DNA from: Leptospira ainlahdjerensis
Lineage (GTDB): Bacteria > Spirochaetota > Leptospiria > Leptospirales > Leptospiraceae
Assembly (NCBI RefSeq): GCF_016919175.1
Contig: NZ_JAFFPU010000075.1
Span: 186,001-250,000, forward strand
Direction: 5' to 3'
Length of the DNA: 64,000 nucleotides
A program made the position numbers and the translations under genes. The notes under the pieces are model-generated. The model did not search any database, was not told where the DNA came from, and saw only the letters and a list, made by a program, of their open reading frames with translations. How positions within the stretch are numbered: the first letter of the stretch is position 1; every line of letters begins with the position of its first letter. Of this stretch, positions 43,899 to 60,991 are shown in pieces.

Positions 43899-44630
43899 TT
43901 ATCGTTTCCTTTTGGATTTTTTAGATCCCGATCTTTTCTTTTGAGGAAATGGAATTTTGAAAAACAGGCCGTTCGTTCTTTTTACAGTCTCTAACATCCG
44001 AGCGGCCGCTTCCTGATCGATTCCGTTGATTCCAAATAGATCTTCGAAATTCATCGTAAAAGAAAAGTTTTCGTCCTTCTCAAATTTTTCAATAGGTAAG
44101 AGGTATGCAAAAAACGGAAAGTATTCGGCGAACGAATTCCAGTCTTTGATTTTTATTTTTTCCTTTTTCAAAAGTTCTAAAATCGATTCCACAATTTTCC
44201 AATCCGGGATTTTCAGAAGCCCGTGCGAGTTTTCGTTCGGCTCATTCTTATATTCCTTAATGATGATCCAAAGACCGATCACGATCGAGGCAAAAACGAC
44301 TAACTTGACCAGGCTGACCAGAACATCGTTCGTAATTCCGAAGTTTTTATATAGAAGAAAAAAACTCTCCGATAGAATTACGACTCCGATTTTTAGGGTT
44401 TCCTTTTTGTAATTTACGCGATATTTTTGGTATTCCGATACGAAACCGAACGATACCAATAGATCGAATGGAATTCTTAAACTTTGATTTTGAGAGGCAG
44501 GGATCGGAAAAAGAATTCCCCGATTGATAATTTCCTTCTTTGAAAAAAGGATCGTAAACATTCCGACACAAAATGAAATCACAAGCAAAACAAATAAAAC
44601 TAAATCGTATTGATTCGAATCGAACTCCAT
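43899..44630 (-). CDS. Hypothetical membrane protein
   Basis: A 243-residue protein; the ATG at 44630 has a near-ideal ribosome site (CGGAGG, 5 bases away), so the longer frame to 44720 was rejected. Membrane segments are near residues 8-30 and about 75-130 (FFLLYKNF and LVKLVVFASIVIGLWIII), followed by a soluble C-terminal half ending in a Lys/Arg-rich tail. I do not recognise the family. It is the last gene of a three-gene minus-strand unit after two lipoprotein genes. Confidence 0.7.
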   Translation of the reverse strand: MEFDSNQYDLVLFVLLVISFCVGMFTILFSKKEIINRGILFPIPASQNQSLRIPFDLLVSFGFVSEYQKYRVNYKKETLKIGVVILSESFFLLYKNFGITNDVLVSLVKLVVFASIVIGLWIIIKEYKNEPNENSHGLLKIPDWKIVESILELLKKEKIKIKDWNSFAEYFPFFAYLLPIEKFEKDENFSFTMNFEDLFGINGIDQEAAARMLETVKRTNGLFFKIPFPQKKRSGSKKSKRKR

Positions 44631-44720
44631 TTTACCTCCGGAAACTTTTTTGATCTTTCTGGAAGAGCAACAAGTTTCCGTCGGCTTTTTGAGAAGAATT
44701 AGAATCGATCGAACTTTCAA

Positions 44721-45077
44721 TTATCGTTCTGGAATTTCTTCGCCTTCTACGATCACTTCGTAACGCGCAAAACAAACAAACGGAACCAAAGGCAAAATAC
44801 AAACCGGAAACTTCATATCGACTTCCACATTTCTTAAAAAGGATTCCGAAATTTCCGCTTCCTTCAGATAAGAATTCAATCCTACCGGAAAAAGTCCGCC
44901 GAAACCGATTCTATACTTTCCGAATTGAACCCGTCTCGTTTTTGAAATTTCAACTCCGATCGGTTGATTCGGTTTTTCTAAAATCACATAACTTATCTTT
45001 CTCGGTGTTTGCGAACAACTCAGAAAGAGAATCGAAAACAAAAACGCTAATAATTTTAAAGTGAGTTTCATGTTCAT
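44721..45077 (-). CDS. Small lipoprotein
   Basis: A 118-residue predicted lipoprotein with lipidated Cys21 (LFLSC); a second Met at position 3 is an alternative start. The mature part is short and beta-rich, with a hydrophobic CILPLVPFVCFARY segment near its end. The family is unknown. Its start overlaps the next lipoprotein gene by 4 bases and it lies about 90 bases upstream of the membrane protein gene at 43899-44630. Confidence 0.72.
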   Translation of the reverse strand: MNMKLTLKLLAFLFSILFLSCSQTPRKISYVILEKPNQPIGVEISKTRRVQFGKYRIGFGGLFPVGLNSYLKEAEISESFLRNVEVDMKFPVCILPLVPFVCFARYEVIVEGEEIPER

Positions 45078-45418
45078 TTGCCCCGTGGAATTGTGTCGCT
45101 GTTCAGCGCAAAACCTTTGATAAAAATACAGTGCATCGGAGCAAAAGGCCCCGTCGTGTGCGTAACTTCCGCTTCCAGAATCGTATCGTATTTTGTATTC
45201 GCAATCGCATTCTCAAACGCTTTCGCAAGGCTATAGTAGAATCCGCAATCCTTACCTTCTTTGATTTCTCCAGAAAGGTTTTGAAGATTCTCGGGAATTT
45301 TTTTCCCTTCTAAATTTCCTTGGGACAAAAGATGGATTTTTTGCGTCGTAGAACAGAATGAAAAAAACAAAATAGAAACATAAAAAAACAACAAAGAACA
45401 AATTCGATCCGGAACCAT
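45074..45418 (-). CDS. Small lipoprotein
   Basis: A 114-residue predicted lipoprotein, lipidated at Cys22 (FSFC). The C-terminal part (KDCGFYYSLAKAFENA, then EAEVTHTTGPFAP and CIFIKGFA) resembles short bacterial lipoproteins of the TRL type, with two Cys that may pair. It is the first gene of the unit with 44721-45077 (overlap 4 bases) and the membrane protein. Function unknown. Confidence 0.72.
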   Translation of the reverse strand: MVPDRICSLLFFYVSILFFSFCSTTQKIHLLSQGNLEGKKIPENLQNLSGEIKEGKDCGFYYSLAKAFENAIANTKYDTILEAEVTHTTGPFAPMHCIFIKGFALNSDTIPRGK

Positions 45419-45744
45419 AAAACCTCGTTTAGAAAATTAAGTATTTGGAATGTATTTTTATCTTTTTAAAAATACAAATCGAATCTTTAATAATTTAAAA
45501 AGAGGCCGCTTTTATTTCTTTGTGATTCAAAGGAATGTTTCTTCCATTTTCCCTTTCCTTTTTGTGTAAAAGATAATCTGATTAGAAACCGGAGGCAGTA
45601 TCTGAAAAGAAGGCAAAATCAAGGATTCGGGAAGAATTCCTTTCAATCGAAACCTTGGCAGCGGACATAAGTCTTAAAAACCGGAATGATCTATTATTCG
45701 TTTCACTATTGAATTATAGGTTCACATTTCCCGAAACTAGTTGT
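45419..45744. other. Divergent intergenic region
   Basis: 326 bases between the start of the lipoprotein operon (minus) and that of the exported helical protein (plus). It must hold both promoters; A+T-rich stretches lie near 45450-45510. I see no confident operator or RNA element. Confidence 0.45.
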
Positions 45745-46554
45745 ATGAAGTTCTCCCTGGGAATCGGAATCGCTCTTTTACTTTGGATCCCCATTTCCAT
45801 ATCCGCGGACCTCGCGAGCAACGGAGCCACACATCTGGTCCGAGTTGAAAAAGGTCTCAAGGTAAACGAGTTTCTCATCAAATCGATGAACAGTTCGATC
45901 TCAAACATCGGCTCCGAGGCGGACAAAGCCCTCTACAAAAGAATCATCCAACACCACGTAGAGACAAACCAACTCTACTTCCAGTTCGATCTGGAAAGAT
46001 CCTACGCGGAACTCAAAAGGACCCAAGACCTTCTGGTGATTTTGTATTCCAATGTCATCGAAGGGAGTAAAAAAACCGTTCGAACCGAACTGATCCCGCT
46101 CGGTTATCAAGCGATTCGAGGAACCGAAGCTCGACCAAAAAAACACCTTGAGATGGCTTATCGGGAACTGGCGGCGGCGGAACAAAAAAAATTGATCGCT
46201 GACAATACGAGACCGTATCTTCAACCGATCAAATTGGAACTACTTTACGAATCTCTAAAACTTCTCAAACAATCCAGAAAGTATGTGATCCTACTTTCCA
46301 TGGAATTTCTTTCCGACTTTCCGGCCGATCCTGAAAGTGAAGACTTTCTCGGGATCCTGAACGAGATCAACAGAGCGATGTTTTCCCGCAAGGACGAGTT
46401 TGCAAGAATCCATTTTGACAATCATTTCCACGCCTATTCCGGTGAAAACCTCTACGACACTTATTGGCAAAATCCGGCTCTCGAAGAACTGGAAAAACCC
46501 TTGGGAGAAGTCGACGCCGCCTATCTCCGGGATCGTCGCAGAGCAAAACGCTGA
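45745..46554 (+). CDS. Exported helical protein of unknown function
   Basis: A 269-residue protein from the ATG at 45745, giving a signal peptide [20 protein letters not shown] with cleavage after ISA; the frame is open 30 codons further upstream but without a signal there. The rest is strongly alpha-helical with regular heptad-like spacing and many Leu, Glu and Lys (about 60-220), and an aromatic/His-rich segment [18 protein letters not shown] near 235. It is probably periplasmic. I do not recognise the family. Confidence 0.72.
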   Translation: MKFSLGIGIALLLWIPISISADLASNGATHLVRVEKGLKVNEFLIKSMNSSISNIGSEADKALYKRIIQHHVETNQLYFQFDLERSYAELKRTQDLLVILYSNVIEGSKKTVRTELIPLGYQAIRGTEARPKKHLEMAYRELAAAEQKKLIADNTRPYLQPIKLELLYESLKLLKQSRKYVILLSMEFLSDFPADPESEDFLGILNEINRAMFSRKDEFARIHFDNHFHAYSGENLYDTYWQNPALEELEKPLGEVDAAYLRDRRRAKR

Positions 46555-46567
46555 ACTTCAATGCGCG

Positions 46568-46656
46568 AGGGATCGACGCGGTATCAACAAATTGGTTTTT
46601 TGGAAAAAAATTCTTTCAAGGTCGATTCCAATTTGTTGATAAGAGCCGAGAGCCCG
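46568..46656. repeat. Inverted-repeat element, copy 1 (partner at 50677-50767, opposite orientation)
   Basis: A perfect 14-bp inverted repeat, TATCAACAAATTGG (46582-46595) with its complement at 46628-46641, encloses about 32 bases. Read on the minus strand it aligns along its whole length with the element at 50677-50767, including the conserved flanks GCTCTC-GCTC on one side and CCGC-TCGATC-CT on the other. It starts 13 bases after a stop codon. Confidence 0.8.
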
Positions 46657-46784
46657 GTGGGCGCTTGGAATGTAAATTTTTCTCCTCCGAGCTTCTCCGC
46701 CCACGCGCCCAAATTGATTTTTTCCGTTTCCTATTTTAGAAATTCAGGTGACAGGGAATTCTTGTCTAGATACAACCTATCCTT

Positions 46785-48833
46785 GTGTTAGAACTGAGTT
46801 GTCCGAACTGCGGCGCGCCCGTCCCCTTTCAAAACAAAGCCTCGATTTATGGAGTCTGTCCGAACTGTAAGACTCTCACCGTTCAAAAAAACCAATCTTT
46901 AGAAAGCCTAGGAAAAGCCGGAGAACTCGTCCCGGATCTTTCTCCGATTCAAGTAGGAACCTCGGGGAAAACAAAAGACGGGATTCAGTTTCAAATCGTC
47001 GGAAGAATTCAACAACGCTACAGCCTCGGAACCTGGAACGAATGGCACGCGATTTCTCAAGAAGGGAAATCCATGTGGCTCGCGGAAGCACAGGGCCAAT
47101 TCATGATTACCGAACTTCGCCCCACTTCTCAGAACGAAACCTTCCCGGAACACGATCCGATCCGGGATCTGGAAACTCCTCCCGACGTTTATTTTATCTC
47201 CTCCAAAACTTCGAAACAACTCCTGAGAGCCGGCGATACCCTATTACTCGAAAACTCCTATTGGATGATCCGCGAAATCGGCGTTGCGACCTGTATCGGA
47301 GGCGAAGGAGAACTTCCCGTAGGTTTCGAATCCGGAACAACTTCGGTCCTCTTGGATCTCGCAAACGACGAGGGCTGGTTTGCTACATTAGATTATTCTC
47401 ATACACCTCCCCTCTATTTCCGTGGAAAAGTTTATAGTTTCGATCAGATCGATTTTATCAATCTTCGAGATCCGAAAGCGTTCCAAGGTTTTCAAAAAGT
47501 GGAGGAGGCAAAGGCGATCCAATGTCTCGGCTGCGGCGCCTCCTTGAGCCAAAGAAGCCCGGACTTCTCCAAATCCGTCGCCTGCGAATACTGCGGAACC
47601 GTGATGGATACGAGCAAAGACGAACTCAAAATTCTTTCCAAGTTTCAGGAAGTCATCAAGGATAGAATTTACCTTCTTCCCGGAACAAAGCTCACTCTCA
47701 AAGGCAAAGAATGTGAGGTCCTCGGCGTTGTAAAAAAATCGGTCCACGCGGACGGACAAATTTTTCCTTGGACGGAATACCTTCTCCATTTTACGGGAGG
47801 CTATTACTGGTTAAACGAAACGAGCGGTCACTGGACCGTCTTCGAACCGGTTCCTTTTATTCCAAGGACGATCATCGGAACCTATCCTCCGAAAAAAACG
47901 TTTCAAAAAGAAGAATACAGACTTTTCAATTCTTCCAACGCGGGAACCGACTTTGCGTTCGGAGAATTCTACTATAAGATTCACGCGGGAGACACGGCCG
48001 AACTCGCGGACTTTATCGCTCCGCCTAAAATGCTCTCTTCCGAAAAAACTCCGAACGAACTCTTCTGGTCCATTGGAGAATACGTCCCGGTCGAAGAACT
48101 CAAAAAATCGATCCAAGGAGACGCCGATCTTCCCGAACCGGAAGGTATCGGCACAGCACAACCGAACCCCTATACTAAATTAAGAAAACGGAATATAAGA
48201 ATCGCAACTTGGCTTTCTGCGATCATGCTAGTAATCCAGATCGGATTCTGTCTGAGCGCTCAGGACAAAGAGATTTTCTCAAAAGACTATTCCTACGTTC
48301 GAGAACCGGCTCCGGGAGGAACCACCGATCCTTCGTTTGTTACTGAGAGTTTTCAGTTTGAGGGAAATTCGAGGCAGAACGTTCAGATCAAGGTGGAAGT
48401 CCCCAATCTTTCCAATCATTATATCTACTATTCCTTAGCGTTGATCAACACTCAGACGGACATCGCTTACGATACGGGTCTTGAAGTCAGCTACTACGAA
48501 GGCGTTGACGACGGAGAAAGTTGGACGGAAGGAGATAAGTCTGCGGACGTCATCCTAGGAGAAATCCCTCCGGGAGAATACTATCTTCGAATCGAATCCG
48601 AATCCGATTTTCCAAGAGGAACGGGAACGGTGGCACATTTCAGCATCCGAAGAGACGTAGACCAGTCGTATTACTATCTTCTTTTCTTACTGGGAATCTG
48701 GCTTCCGGTTCCGTATTCTATGTTTCGAAGTTTTTCTTTTGAAGCTTCCAGAAACGAGAATAGCGATTTTGCCCCACAAAGTTCGGGCGATTCCGACGAG
48801 GATGATTCTTCCTATTCTTCCAGCGATGATTGA
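46785..48833 (+). CDS. DUF4178 membrane protein with two zinc ribbons
   Basis: A 682-residue protein with a GTG start. The N-terminal zinc ribbon is CPNCGAP...CPNC (about 6-30), followed by a DUF4178 domain (about 55-225). A second ribbon is CLGCGAS...CEYCG (about 245-275), followed by a second DUF4178 domain (about 285-430). A membrane segment lies near 470 ([16 protein letters not shown]), then an extracytoplasmic beta domain, a second membrane segment near 630-650 and an Asp/Ser-rich tail. DUF4178 genes are known neighbours of membrane spermidine-synthase-like genes, as here. Confidence 0.82.
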   Translation: MLELSCPNCGAPVPFQNKASIYGVCPNCKTLTVQKNQSLESLGKAGELVPDLSPIQVGTSGKTKDGIQFQIVGRIQQRYSLGTWNEWHAISQEGKSMWLAEAQGQFMITELRPTSQNETFPEHDPIRDLETPPDVYFISSKTSKQLLRAGDTLLLENSYWMIREIGVATCIGGEGELPVGFESGTTSVLLDLANDEGWFATLDYSHTPPLYFRGKVYSFDQIDFINLRDPKAFQGFQKVEEAKAIQCLGCGASLSQRSPDFSKSVACEYCGTVMDTSKDELKILSKFQEVIKDRIYLLPGTKLTLKGKECEVLGVVKKSVHADGQIFPWTEYLLHFTGGYYWLNETSGHWTVFEPVPFIPRTIIGTYPPKKTFQKEEYRLFNSSNAGTDFAFGEFYYKIHAGDTAELADFIAPPKMLSSEKTPNELFWSIGEYVPVEELKKSIQGDADLPEPEGIGTAQPNPYTKLRKRNIRIATWLSAIMLVIQIGFCLSAQDKEIFSKDYSYVREPAPGGTTDPSFVTESFQFEGNSRQNVQIKVEVPNLSNHYIYYSLALINTQTDIAYDTGLEVSYYEGVDDGESWTEGDKSADVILGEIPPGEYYLRIESESDFPRGTGTVAHFSIRRDVDQSYYYLLFLLGIWLPVPYSMFRSFSFEASRNENSDFAPQSSGDSDEDDSSYSSSDD

Positions 48834-48903
48834 GAATGGAAGGAAAATGAAAAAAAGAATCGCGGATCGATCCATATTTCGATAAAATCCAAGGACAAAA
48901 AGA

Positions 48904-49098
48904 ATGAAATATCTAAAACCACTTTTGTATCCTCTCTACGCGTTGGGGCTTACGGGTTATCTGACATACACAAACATGTTCGGAGGAGGTTCGAGCAATG
49001 TGGATGAAGTGGAGAACGTTCCGAAAACGGTAAGAGAAAATCCCGGAGTTTATAGGTCTCATTATACGAACTTCATGAGATATTCCGGAGGAAAGTAA
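48904..49098 (+). CDS. Small single-span membrane protein
   Basis: A 64-residue protein with one hydrophobic segment in residues 5-27 ([17 protein letters not shown]), then a polar tail with GGGSSN and a Tyr-rich end ([16 protein letters not shown]). It starts 70 bases after the DUF4178 gene and ends 7 bases before the spermidine-synthase-like gene, so it belongs to that operon. I do not recognise the family. DUF350 membrane proteins occupy this kind of slot in related clusters but are longer, so this is not obviously one. Confidence 0.65.
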   Translation: MKYLKPLLYPLYALGLTGYLTYTNMFGGGSSNVDEVENVPKTVRENPGVYRSHYTNFMRYSGGK

Positions 49099-49105
49099 GA
49101 CCGTT

Positions 49106-50602
<1,497 letters not shown>

Positions 50603-50622
50603 AAATCGGAAAATTGGCTCGG

Positions 50623-50634
50623 GGCGGCTCCTGA
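50623..50634. repeat. Direct repeat GGCGGCTCCTGA, left copy
   Basis: This 12-base motif followed by AGTTTTT recurs at 51321-51332 followed by GTTTTTTT, so the pair brackets the GNAT gene at 50824-51264. Confidence 0.6.
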
Positions 50635-50676
50635 AGTTTTTCTAGCAAAAAAAGAATGAAGAGTAATTGCAGGACC

Positions 50677-50767
50677 GAGCTCTCAGCTCCTGTCAATAAA
50701 TTGGATTCGACTGTTCAAGACGTATTTTTCAAAAAAGCAATTTATTGACACCGCTTCGATCTCTGCC
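50677..50767. repeat. Inverted-repeat element, copy 2 (partner at 46568-46656)
   Basis: A perfect 13-bp inverted repeat, TGTCAATAAATTG (50691-50703) with its complement at 50738-50750, encloses about 34 bases. It aligns with the minus strand of the element at 46568-46656, with flanks GAGCTCTCAGCTCC and CCGCTTCGATCTCT. Directly after it, bases 50752-50763 and 50784-50795 form a second, 12-bp perfect inverted repeat, so the structure may extend to 50795. Confidence 0.8.
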
Positions 50768-50823
50768 GCGGGGTCCTTACGTCGAGATCGAAGCGAGAAA
50801 CCGAAGTCAAAATTTGTAGTGAA

Positions 50824-51264
50824 TTATCTCCGTAACCATTGCCAGACTTTGCCGTCTTCGGGGTGAATCAGCTCACCTGTCATTTCGAAATTCAAACGTT
50901 CCAGGATACGGGTAGAGGCATTGTTCTCCGGCAACGTTTGTGCCGTAACGGTCACCTGGGGCAACGCTAAACGCGCCTGAGCAACCAAGAAGGACGCAAA
51001 AAAAGTTCCTAACCCTTTTCCCTCGTATTCCGGAAAGACAAAGTAGGCGATCTCCACTTGACCGTTTTGAGGAGGTGATTTGAATGCACAAGTACCGAGT
51101 ACATCGTATCCTTGGACATACAAATAAGCAATCCAAGGTTCTACGGGCTGCCGGTCGTTTGCATTATACATTCTGAATACACTGGACACGACGTCTTGCA
51201 CAACGGCGTTCTTTTCGAGTTCTAGTAGCTCGCTCGAATCGGGTTGAATGGGAATGAATTTCAT
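50824..51264 (-). CDS. GNAT-family N-acetyltransferase
   Basis: A 146-residue GNAT protein. The strand EIAYFVFPEYEGKGLGTFFASF (markers EIAYFV and EGKGLG, near 71-85) supplies the acetyl-CoA loop, and ENNASTRILERLNFEMTGEL has the conserved Asn and Leu-x-F near the end. It acetylates an unknown small amine or protein. It stands alone on the minus strand, bracketed by GGCGGCTCCTGA direct repeats, with an inverted-repeat element at its 3' side, so its local context looks like an insertion. Confidence 0.88.
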   Translation of the reverse strand: MKFIPIQPDSSELLELEKNAVVQDVVSSVFRMYNANDRQPVEPWIAYLYVQGYDVLGTCAFKSPPQNGQVEIAYFVFPEYEGKGLGTFFASFLVAQARLALPQVTVTAQTLPENNASTRILERLNFEMTGELIHPEDGKVWQWLRR

Positions 51265-51831
51265 TGATATACTCCTTAATCTTTCATTTTTTCTTACTCC
51301 AAAAGAATGAGGTGAACATAGGCGGCTCCTGAGTTTTTTTGGTTCGAATCAAAACCGGAAAATACGATGAAAAGCTCTTACGGTGATTCTCGACTTCGTA
51401 GAAGGTTTTAGTTCTTTTAACTTCCGCCTGTCAATCTACTTTTTAGTTCTCAATTTAGTTGATTCGAAGCCCCTGAGATTAGCGGAAGCTAACAAGAAGT
51501 TCGCTTTCAATATGAAATACGAGATTACCCGATTACACCATTCCGGAAATAAGTTTGTACAAAACGTCTTTTGGTCTTCCGGTAAAAAATATCCGATCGA
51601 AGAGCGAAGGCTAAACTTCAACAAAACGAATTGCCGATAAGCCTCTTTTTCAAATATTCTCATTGCGAAACGCCTGGTAAAAACGAAAAAAAGAATCGAG
51701 TCCGACTTTCCCTTCTAAGATTGACAGATTTTTCAAAAACGTGGAACCTGAATTTCAAAAAGTTGTCCAACTTTTAAACGGCGTCTTGTAAGATAAGCCT
51801 GTGACATTGGACACTATTTAAGGATTCCTGA
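51265..51831. other. Gap with direct repeat and cytochrome promoter region
   Basis: 567 bases. The left part is the GNAT 5' region. GGCGGCTCCTGA is at 51321-51332. An open frame of 85 codons (51383-51640) lacks a ribosome site and recognisable features and was not called. A TTGACA lies at 51721-51726, but no good -10 box is at 17 bases, so the promoter of the cytochrome gene is not assigned. Confidence 0.45.
51321..51332. repeat. Direct repeat GGCGGCTCCTGA, right copy
   Basis: Partner of 50623-50634; both are followed by a G-and-T run (AGTTTTT, GTTTTTTT) and both have AAAGAATGA nearby (50651 and 51303). Confidence 0.6.
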
Positions 51832-52221
51832 ATGAAAAAAACGATTTCCCTTTTTTCCCTTTCCGTCTTTGCGTTAGTCGCGTTGTTTGTACCCTCTTTA
51901 AACGCACAACCGGAACGTAAAATCGAAACAACGGTCCATGACTTCATGGAAGATTATCCAAAACTGGCCGTAAAAGCTGCAAAAAAAGGAAAACCGGAAT
52001 ACATAGAAAAGATTTTAGCCGAACTTCCAAATTTTGCTTTGGACGAACAAAAGGCAAAGTGGACCGAAATTTCTCAAGAGGCGCTCAAAACAAAAGACTA
52101 CGAACAGTCCTGCAAAACCTGTCACAAAGAATTTAAAAAAGAATACAAAAAAACTTATCGTAAAAGACCGATTCAGGTTTCTCCCGAACTGATCCAATAT
52201 CTAAAAGAACTTAAAAAATAA
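51832..52221 (+). CDS. Exported c-type cytochrome-like protein
   Basis: A 129-residue protein with a cleavable signal peptide (about 25 residues, ending LNA). Residues 94-98 are CKTCH, the covalent c-haem site, followed by a very Lys-rich tail. Only one CxxCH is present and it is near the C-terminus, as in cytochrome c-prime or c556-like proteins; the helical body upstream supports a four-helix type. The sixth ligand is not assigned. It probably carries electrons in the periplasm. It is a single gene, convergent with the PP2C-type gene. Confidence 0.82.
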   Translation: MKKTISLFSLSVFALVALFVPSLNAQPERKIETTVHDFMEDYPKLAVKAAKKGKPEYIEKILAELPNFALDEQKAKWTEISQEALKTKDYEQSCKTCHKEFKKEYKKTYRKRPIQVSPELIQYLKELKK

Positions 52222-52243
52222 CCGATCCAATTTCCGAAGGAAG

Positions 52244-52293
52244 ACTTCCAAAACGAAATTGAATCTCATTCCGTTTCGGAAGTTTTTCGTTTT
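52244..52293. terminator. Hairpin between the cytochrome and phosphatase genes
   Basis: ACTTCCAAAACG (52244-52255) pairs with CGTTTCGGAAGT (52272-52283), with one mismatch, and is followed by TTTTCGTTTTT. It serves the plus-strand cytochrome gene. The minus-strand phosphatase gene ends at 52303, so it could also end there. Confidence 0.7.
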
Positions 52294-52302
52294 TCAAACG
52301 GG

Positions 52303-54363
52303 TTAGGATCCGGTTCGAGAACTTTCTTGATAAAGAGGCGGGATCACCTTTTCTTCCTTTTCAAACTTTCCGTTCAAATCTAAAATCATCAGAGTGATAT
52401 CGTCCTCGAATTGATCCCCGCGTCCCGACCAGGATTTTACCGTATCGAAAACGAGCTGATTTAAGGCTCTGCCCTGCATCGCGGAATTTGTTTTTAAGAA
52501 ATCGTAGAATTTTTGATAACCGAACATCTGTCCGTATTGATTTCGTGCTTCCGTAACGCCGTCGGTAAACAGGATGATACGATCTTCTTTTTTGATCGGA
52601 ATGATCAACTGACCGTTCTTCAGATTTCCGTCGATTCCCATGATCCAACCTGGAAGAAAAATCTCTCTGAATTCTCCTTTACCATGATTGAGAATCGCGA
52701 TCGGAGGATGTCCCGCGTTCGAATACGTTATGATACCTTTGTGCATATCGATAATCAAATACGCTGCGGTTATAAAGTGTTTCCCGTATTTTCCCATCAA
52801 AGCGCGGTTAATATTTTTCAAAACTTCGGCGGGTTCCGCGGCTTTTCTGACTTCTATCGAAAACGCGAGTTTCACCATCGAGGCGATGATCGCGGCGGGA
52901 ATCCCGTGACCGGAAACGTCGCTGATAAAAACTCCGAGCCTTCCGTCTCCGTAATCGTGAAAATCATAGAAGTCTCCGCCGACGGAACTCGCACATTCCA
53001 TCTTTACGGAAAGTTCGATTCCTGCCACTTTCGGAAGTTTATCGGGAAGAATGGATTCTTGAAGCTCTCTCGCGATCTTCAGTTCCTGTTCGATCTCGGA
53101 AAGTTTGATTTGATTCTCATAAGCGTCGATACTCGTCTGTAAACTCTCCGCTTGAAGAGATTTAAAACGATCTGCCAGAGCGAAGGAAAGAAGAGTCATT
53201 TCCAAAAGGGAACCGATCAAAGAACCCCAATTGGTAAACAAGTTACTCGGCAAAACGGATAAGTTTCTAAGCACCGTGATCAAAATAAAAACCACCAAAA
53301 CCGACCATGCGAGAAGAAAAAAACGGGCGGGACGATAACCTTGACGATAACGATCGATTCCGGCGTAGATCACGACTACGGAAGTAAAAATCGGGAACAA
53401 GGTCAATGCCTGCATATTCCAAAAATAGAATATAGGGAAGAAGGAAAGAAGAATCCCCACAACTCCCGGAATCATAAACAAAATCAGAATCACATCCGTA
53501 ATCTTCATCGTCCTGCCGGTATGAAGAAACGATCTCGTGAATTGAATCGAAAAGACGATCGCAAGATACGCAAAAGGAACAAGAAAATCGTTCCACGTTT
53601 TGAGGGCCGAAGTATAGAGATACTGATTTCCCACCCCGGTCACGGAAAGTTGCCAGAGACCGAAAAACAAAAGATAAAGAACGTAAAAAAGATAACCCGC
53701 TTCTTTCACAGTAGAAAGGACAAAACCGTTGTAAACGAGCATCACGAGTAAGGCCCCGAAAAACAAACCGAAAAGGATATTCTGAACTTGAACGTTTGTG
53801 ATAAACTCGTTCGCGGTCCAAGCCTTTAAATTGAGGATCAAGGATCTTCTAGTGGAGACCTTGATCAAATATTCTTCCGTGTTTCCGTATTGAGTGACAA
53901 GACGATAGACCGGATGAAAATATTCAATGCTCTGATCGCGTTTGATCTCCTGATAACGGACGGGAAATTGAGAAAGTTTTTTATAGAGTATAAATTCTTC
54001 GGAAGCGGGATTGGCTAATTCTAAAAACCAAGGTTGAAAACCGTGACCGATCTTTTCAAAATGAATCTTGGAACGGATCCAAAACGTAGATTGAGTATAT
54101 CCTTTAGAAAGGCTTTCCTTTTCAAAATTCTTCCATTCCGGATGAAAGTTCGGATTGGAAAAATCCTCGATACGAATCGTTCCATTAGAATCTTCTAATA
54201 CTTGAAGAGTTTTTCCTAAAAATTCCCCATTCATTTTTTCCGAAAGGGAGAACGCGGATTGGAGCGGAGAAGAATATTTATCGGTGATCGATACCGAATC
54301 GGCGAATAGCAGGGCAGTTTCGCAGAAAAACAGAAGAAGAAGGGTTTGAACTTTCAGCTTCAA
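52303..54363 (-). CDS. 7TMR-DISM membrane protein with PP2C/SpoIIE-type phosphatase domain
   Basis: A 686-residue protein. Order: signal peptide (about 21 residues), 7TMR-DISMED2-like extracytoplasmic domain (about 40-190), seven membrane segments (about 200-400), coiled linker (about 405-440, IARELQESILP) and SpoIIE/RsbU-type phosphatase (about 445-665). Metal ligand motifs are GGDFYD, SDVSGHG and LFTDGVTEARN. It should dephosphorylate a Ser/Thr phosphoprotein, typically an anti-sigma antagonist, in response to an outside signal. It overlaps the EVE gene by 4 bases. Confidence 0.9.
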   Translation of the reverse strand: MKLKVQTLLLLFFCETALLFADSVSITDKYSSPLQSAFSLSEKMNGEFLGKTLQVLEDSNGTIRIEDFSNPNFHPEWKNFEKESLSKGYTQSTFWIRSKIHFEKIGHGFQPWFLELANPASEEFILYKKLSQFPVRYQEIKRDQSIEYFHPVYRLVTQYGNTEEYLIKVSTRRSLILNLKAWTANEFITNVQVQNILFGLFFGALLVMLVYNGFVLSTVKEAGYLFYVLYLLFFGLWQLSVTGVGNQYLYTSALKTWNDFLVPFAYLAIVFSIQFTRSFLHTGRTMKITDVILILFMIPGVVGILLSFFPIFYFWNMQALTLFPIFTSVVVIYAGIDRYRQGYRPARFFLLAWSVLVVFILITVLRNLSVLPSNLFTNWGSLIGSLLEMTLLSFALADRFKSLQAESLQTSIDAYENQIKLSEIEQELKIARELQESILPDKLPKVAGIELSVKMECASSVGGDFYDFHDYGDGRLGVFISDVSGHGIPAAIIASMVKLAFSIEVRKAAEPAEVLKNINRALMGKYGKHFITAAYLIIDMHKGIITYSNAGHPPIAILNHGKGEFREIFLPGWIMGIDGNLKNGQLIIPIKKEDRIILFTDGVTEARNQYGQMFGYQKFYDFLKTNSAMQGRALNQLVFDTVKSWSGRGDQFEDDITLMILDLNGKFEKEEKVIPPLYQESSRTGS

Positions 54364-54826
54364 AGTTTCACACCCGCAAGTCCCAGAATGAACTGAAACT
54401 CCGCGGGAGAAACTGGCTGAATAGAAAGGCGAGAACCTTTCTGTAGAAGCACCATATTCTTAAGTTGTTTGTGCTTTTTCATTTCTTCCATCGTGACAGG
54501 TTCAGGGAATCTTTTTTTAAATTTTACATCTACCATGTACCACGTTGGATTCTCATTCTTACTTTTCGGATCGAAGTATTTGTGAGAAGGATCAAATGCG
54601 AAATGATCCGGATATCCTTGTTTTGCAACTTCGGCGATTCCAACGATGGAAAGGGGGTTAGCCCGGCTATGGTAAAAGAGAATGAGATCCCCTTTTTTAA
54701 TACTGTCACGCAAGAAATTGCGCGCCTGATAATTTCTTACCCCTTCCCAAGGAGCGATATGGGAAGGAGAATTGTACAGGTCATCGATTGAAAAAACGTC
54801 GGGTTCTGTTTTAAATAACCAGTGAT

Positions 54827-54830
<4 letters not shown>
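54360..54830 (-). CDS. EVE-domain protein
   Basis: A 156-residue protein that is one EVE domain: N-terminal [15 protein letters not shown], then [21 protein letters not shown] and [17 protein letters not shown]. Related domains bind modified DNA or RNA bases. The Trp and Asn residues of the base-binding pocket appear present. It overlaps ftsH on one side and the phosphatase gene on the other by 4 bases each. That tight coupling to a membrane protease and a signalling phosphatase is unexpected for this family. Confidence 0.9.
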
Positions 54831-56794
<1,964 letters not shown>

Positions 56795-57025
56795 GGAGTT
56801 CTCCTGTAACTTAGACGCCTGTGAGATACATTAAACAGGCAAGAGGTTCCTTCTGTTAGGATTTCACGTTTCTTCAAAAAGGCAAGGAAGAATTGAGAGA
56901 AACCGCCAAAAGGAAAACGCTTGGAATGAAATTCGCGGGAAATTTTTTACGACGTCTTAAAAAATTCGAATTCCCTTACCGAAAAAACAAACGGCAATAA
57001 TCTTTCCTAAGGACGGATCCCTAGA

Positions 57026-57603
<578 letters not shown>

Positions 57604-57635
57604 ATTTTTCAGGTTAGACCCGAATCAGTTCCGTA

Positions 57636-58271
<636 letters not shown>

Positions 58272-58275
58272 TTTT

Positions 58276-59981
<1,706 letters not shown>

Positions 59982-60006
59982 GTTAATCAATGTCAGTAAT
60001 ACAATT

Positions 60007-60980
<974 letters not shown>

Positions 60981-60991
60981 AACGATGTTCC

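Noticed and set aside
51383..51640. Possible 85-codon gene between GNAT and the cytochrome
   Set aside because: No ribosome site, no recognisable motif, and an overlapping frame on the other strand is equally long.
51721..51750. Sigma-70 promoter with TTGACA at 51721 for the cytochrome gene
   Set aside because: No acceptable -10 hexamer lies 16-18 bases downstream.
52513..53142. Plus-strand open frame of 209 codons
   Set aside because: It lies opposite the PP2C-type phosphatase domain, whose motifs are intact; its composition is shadow-like.
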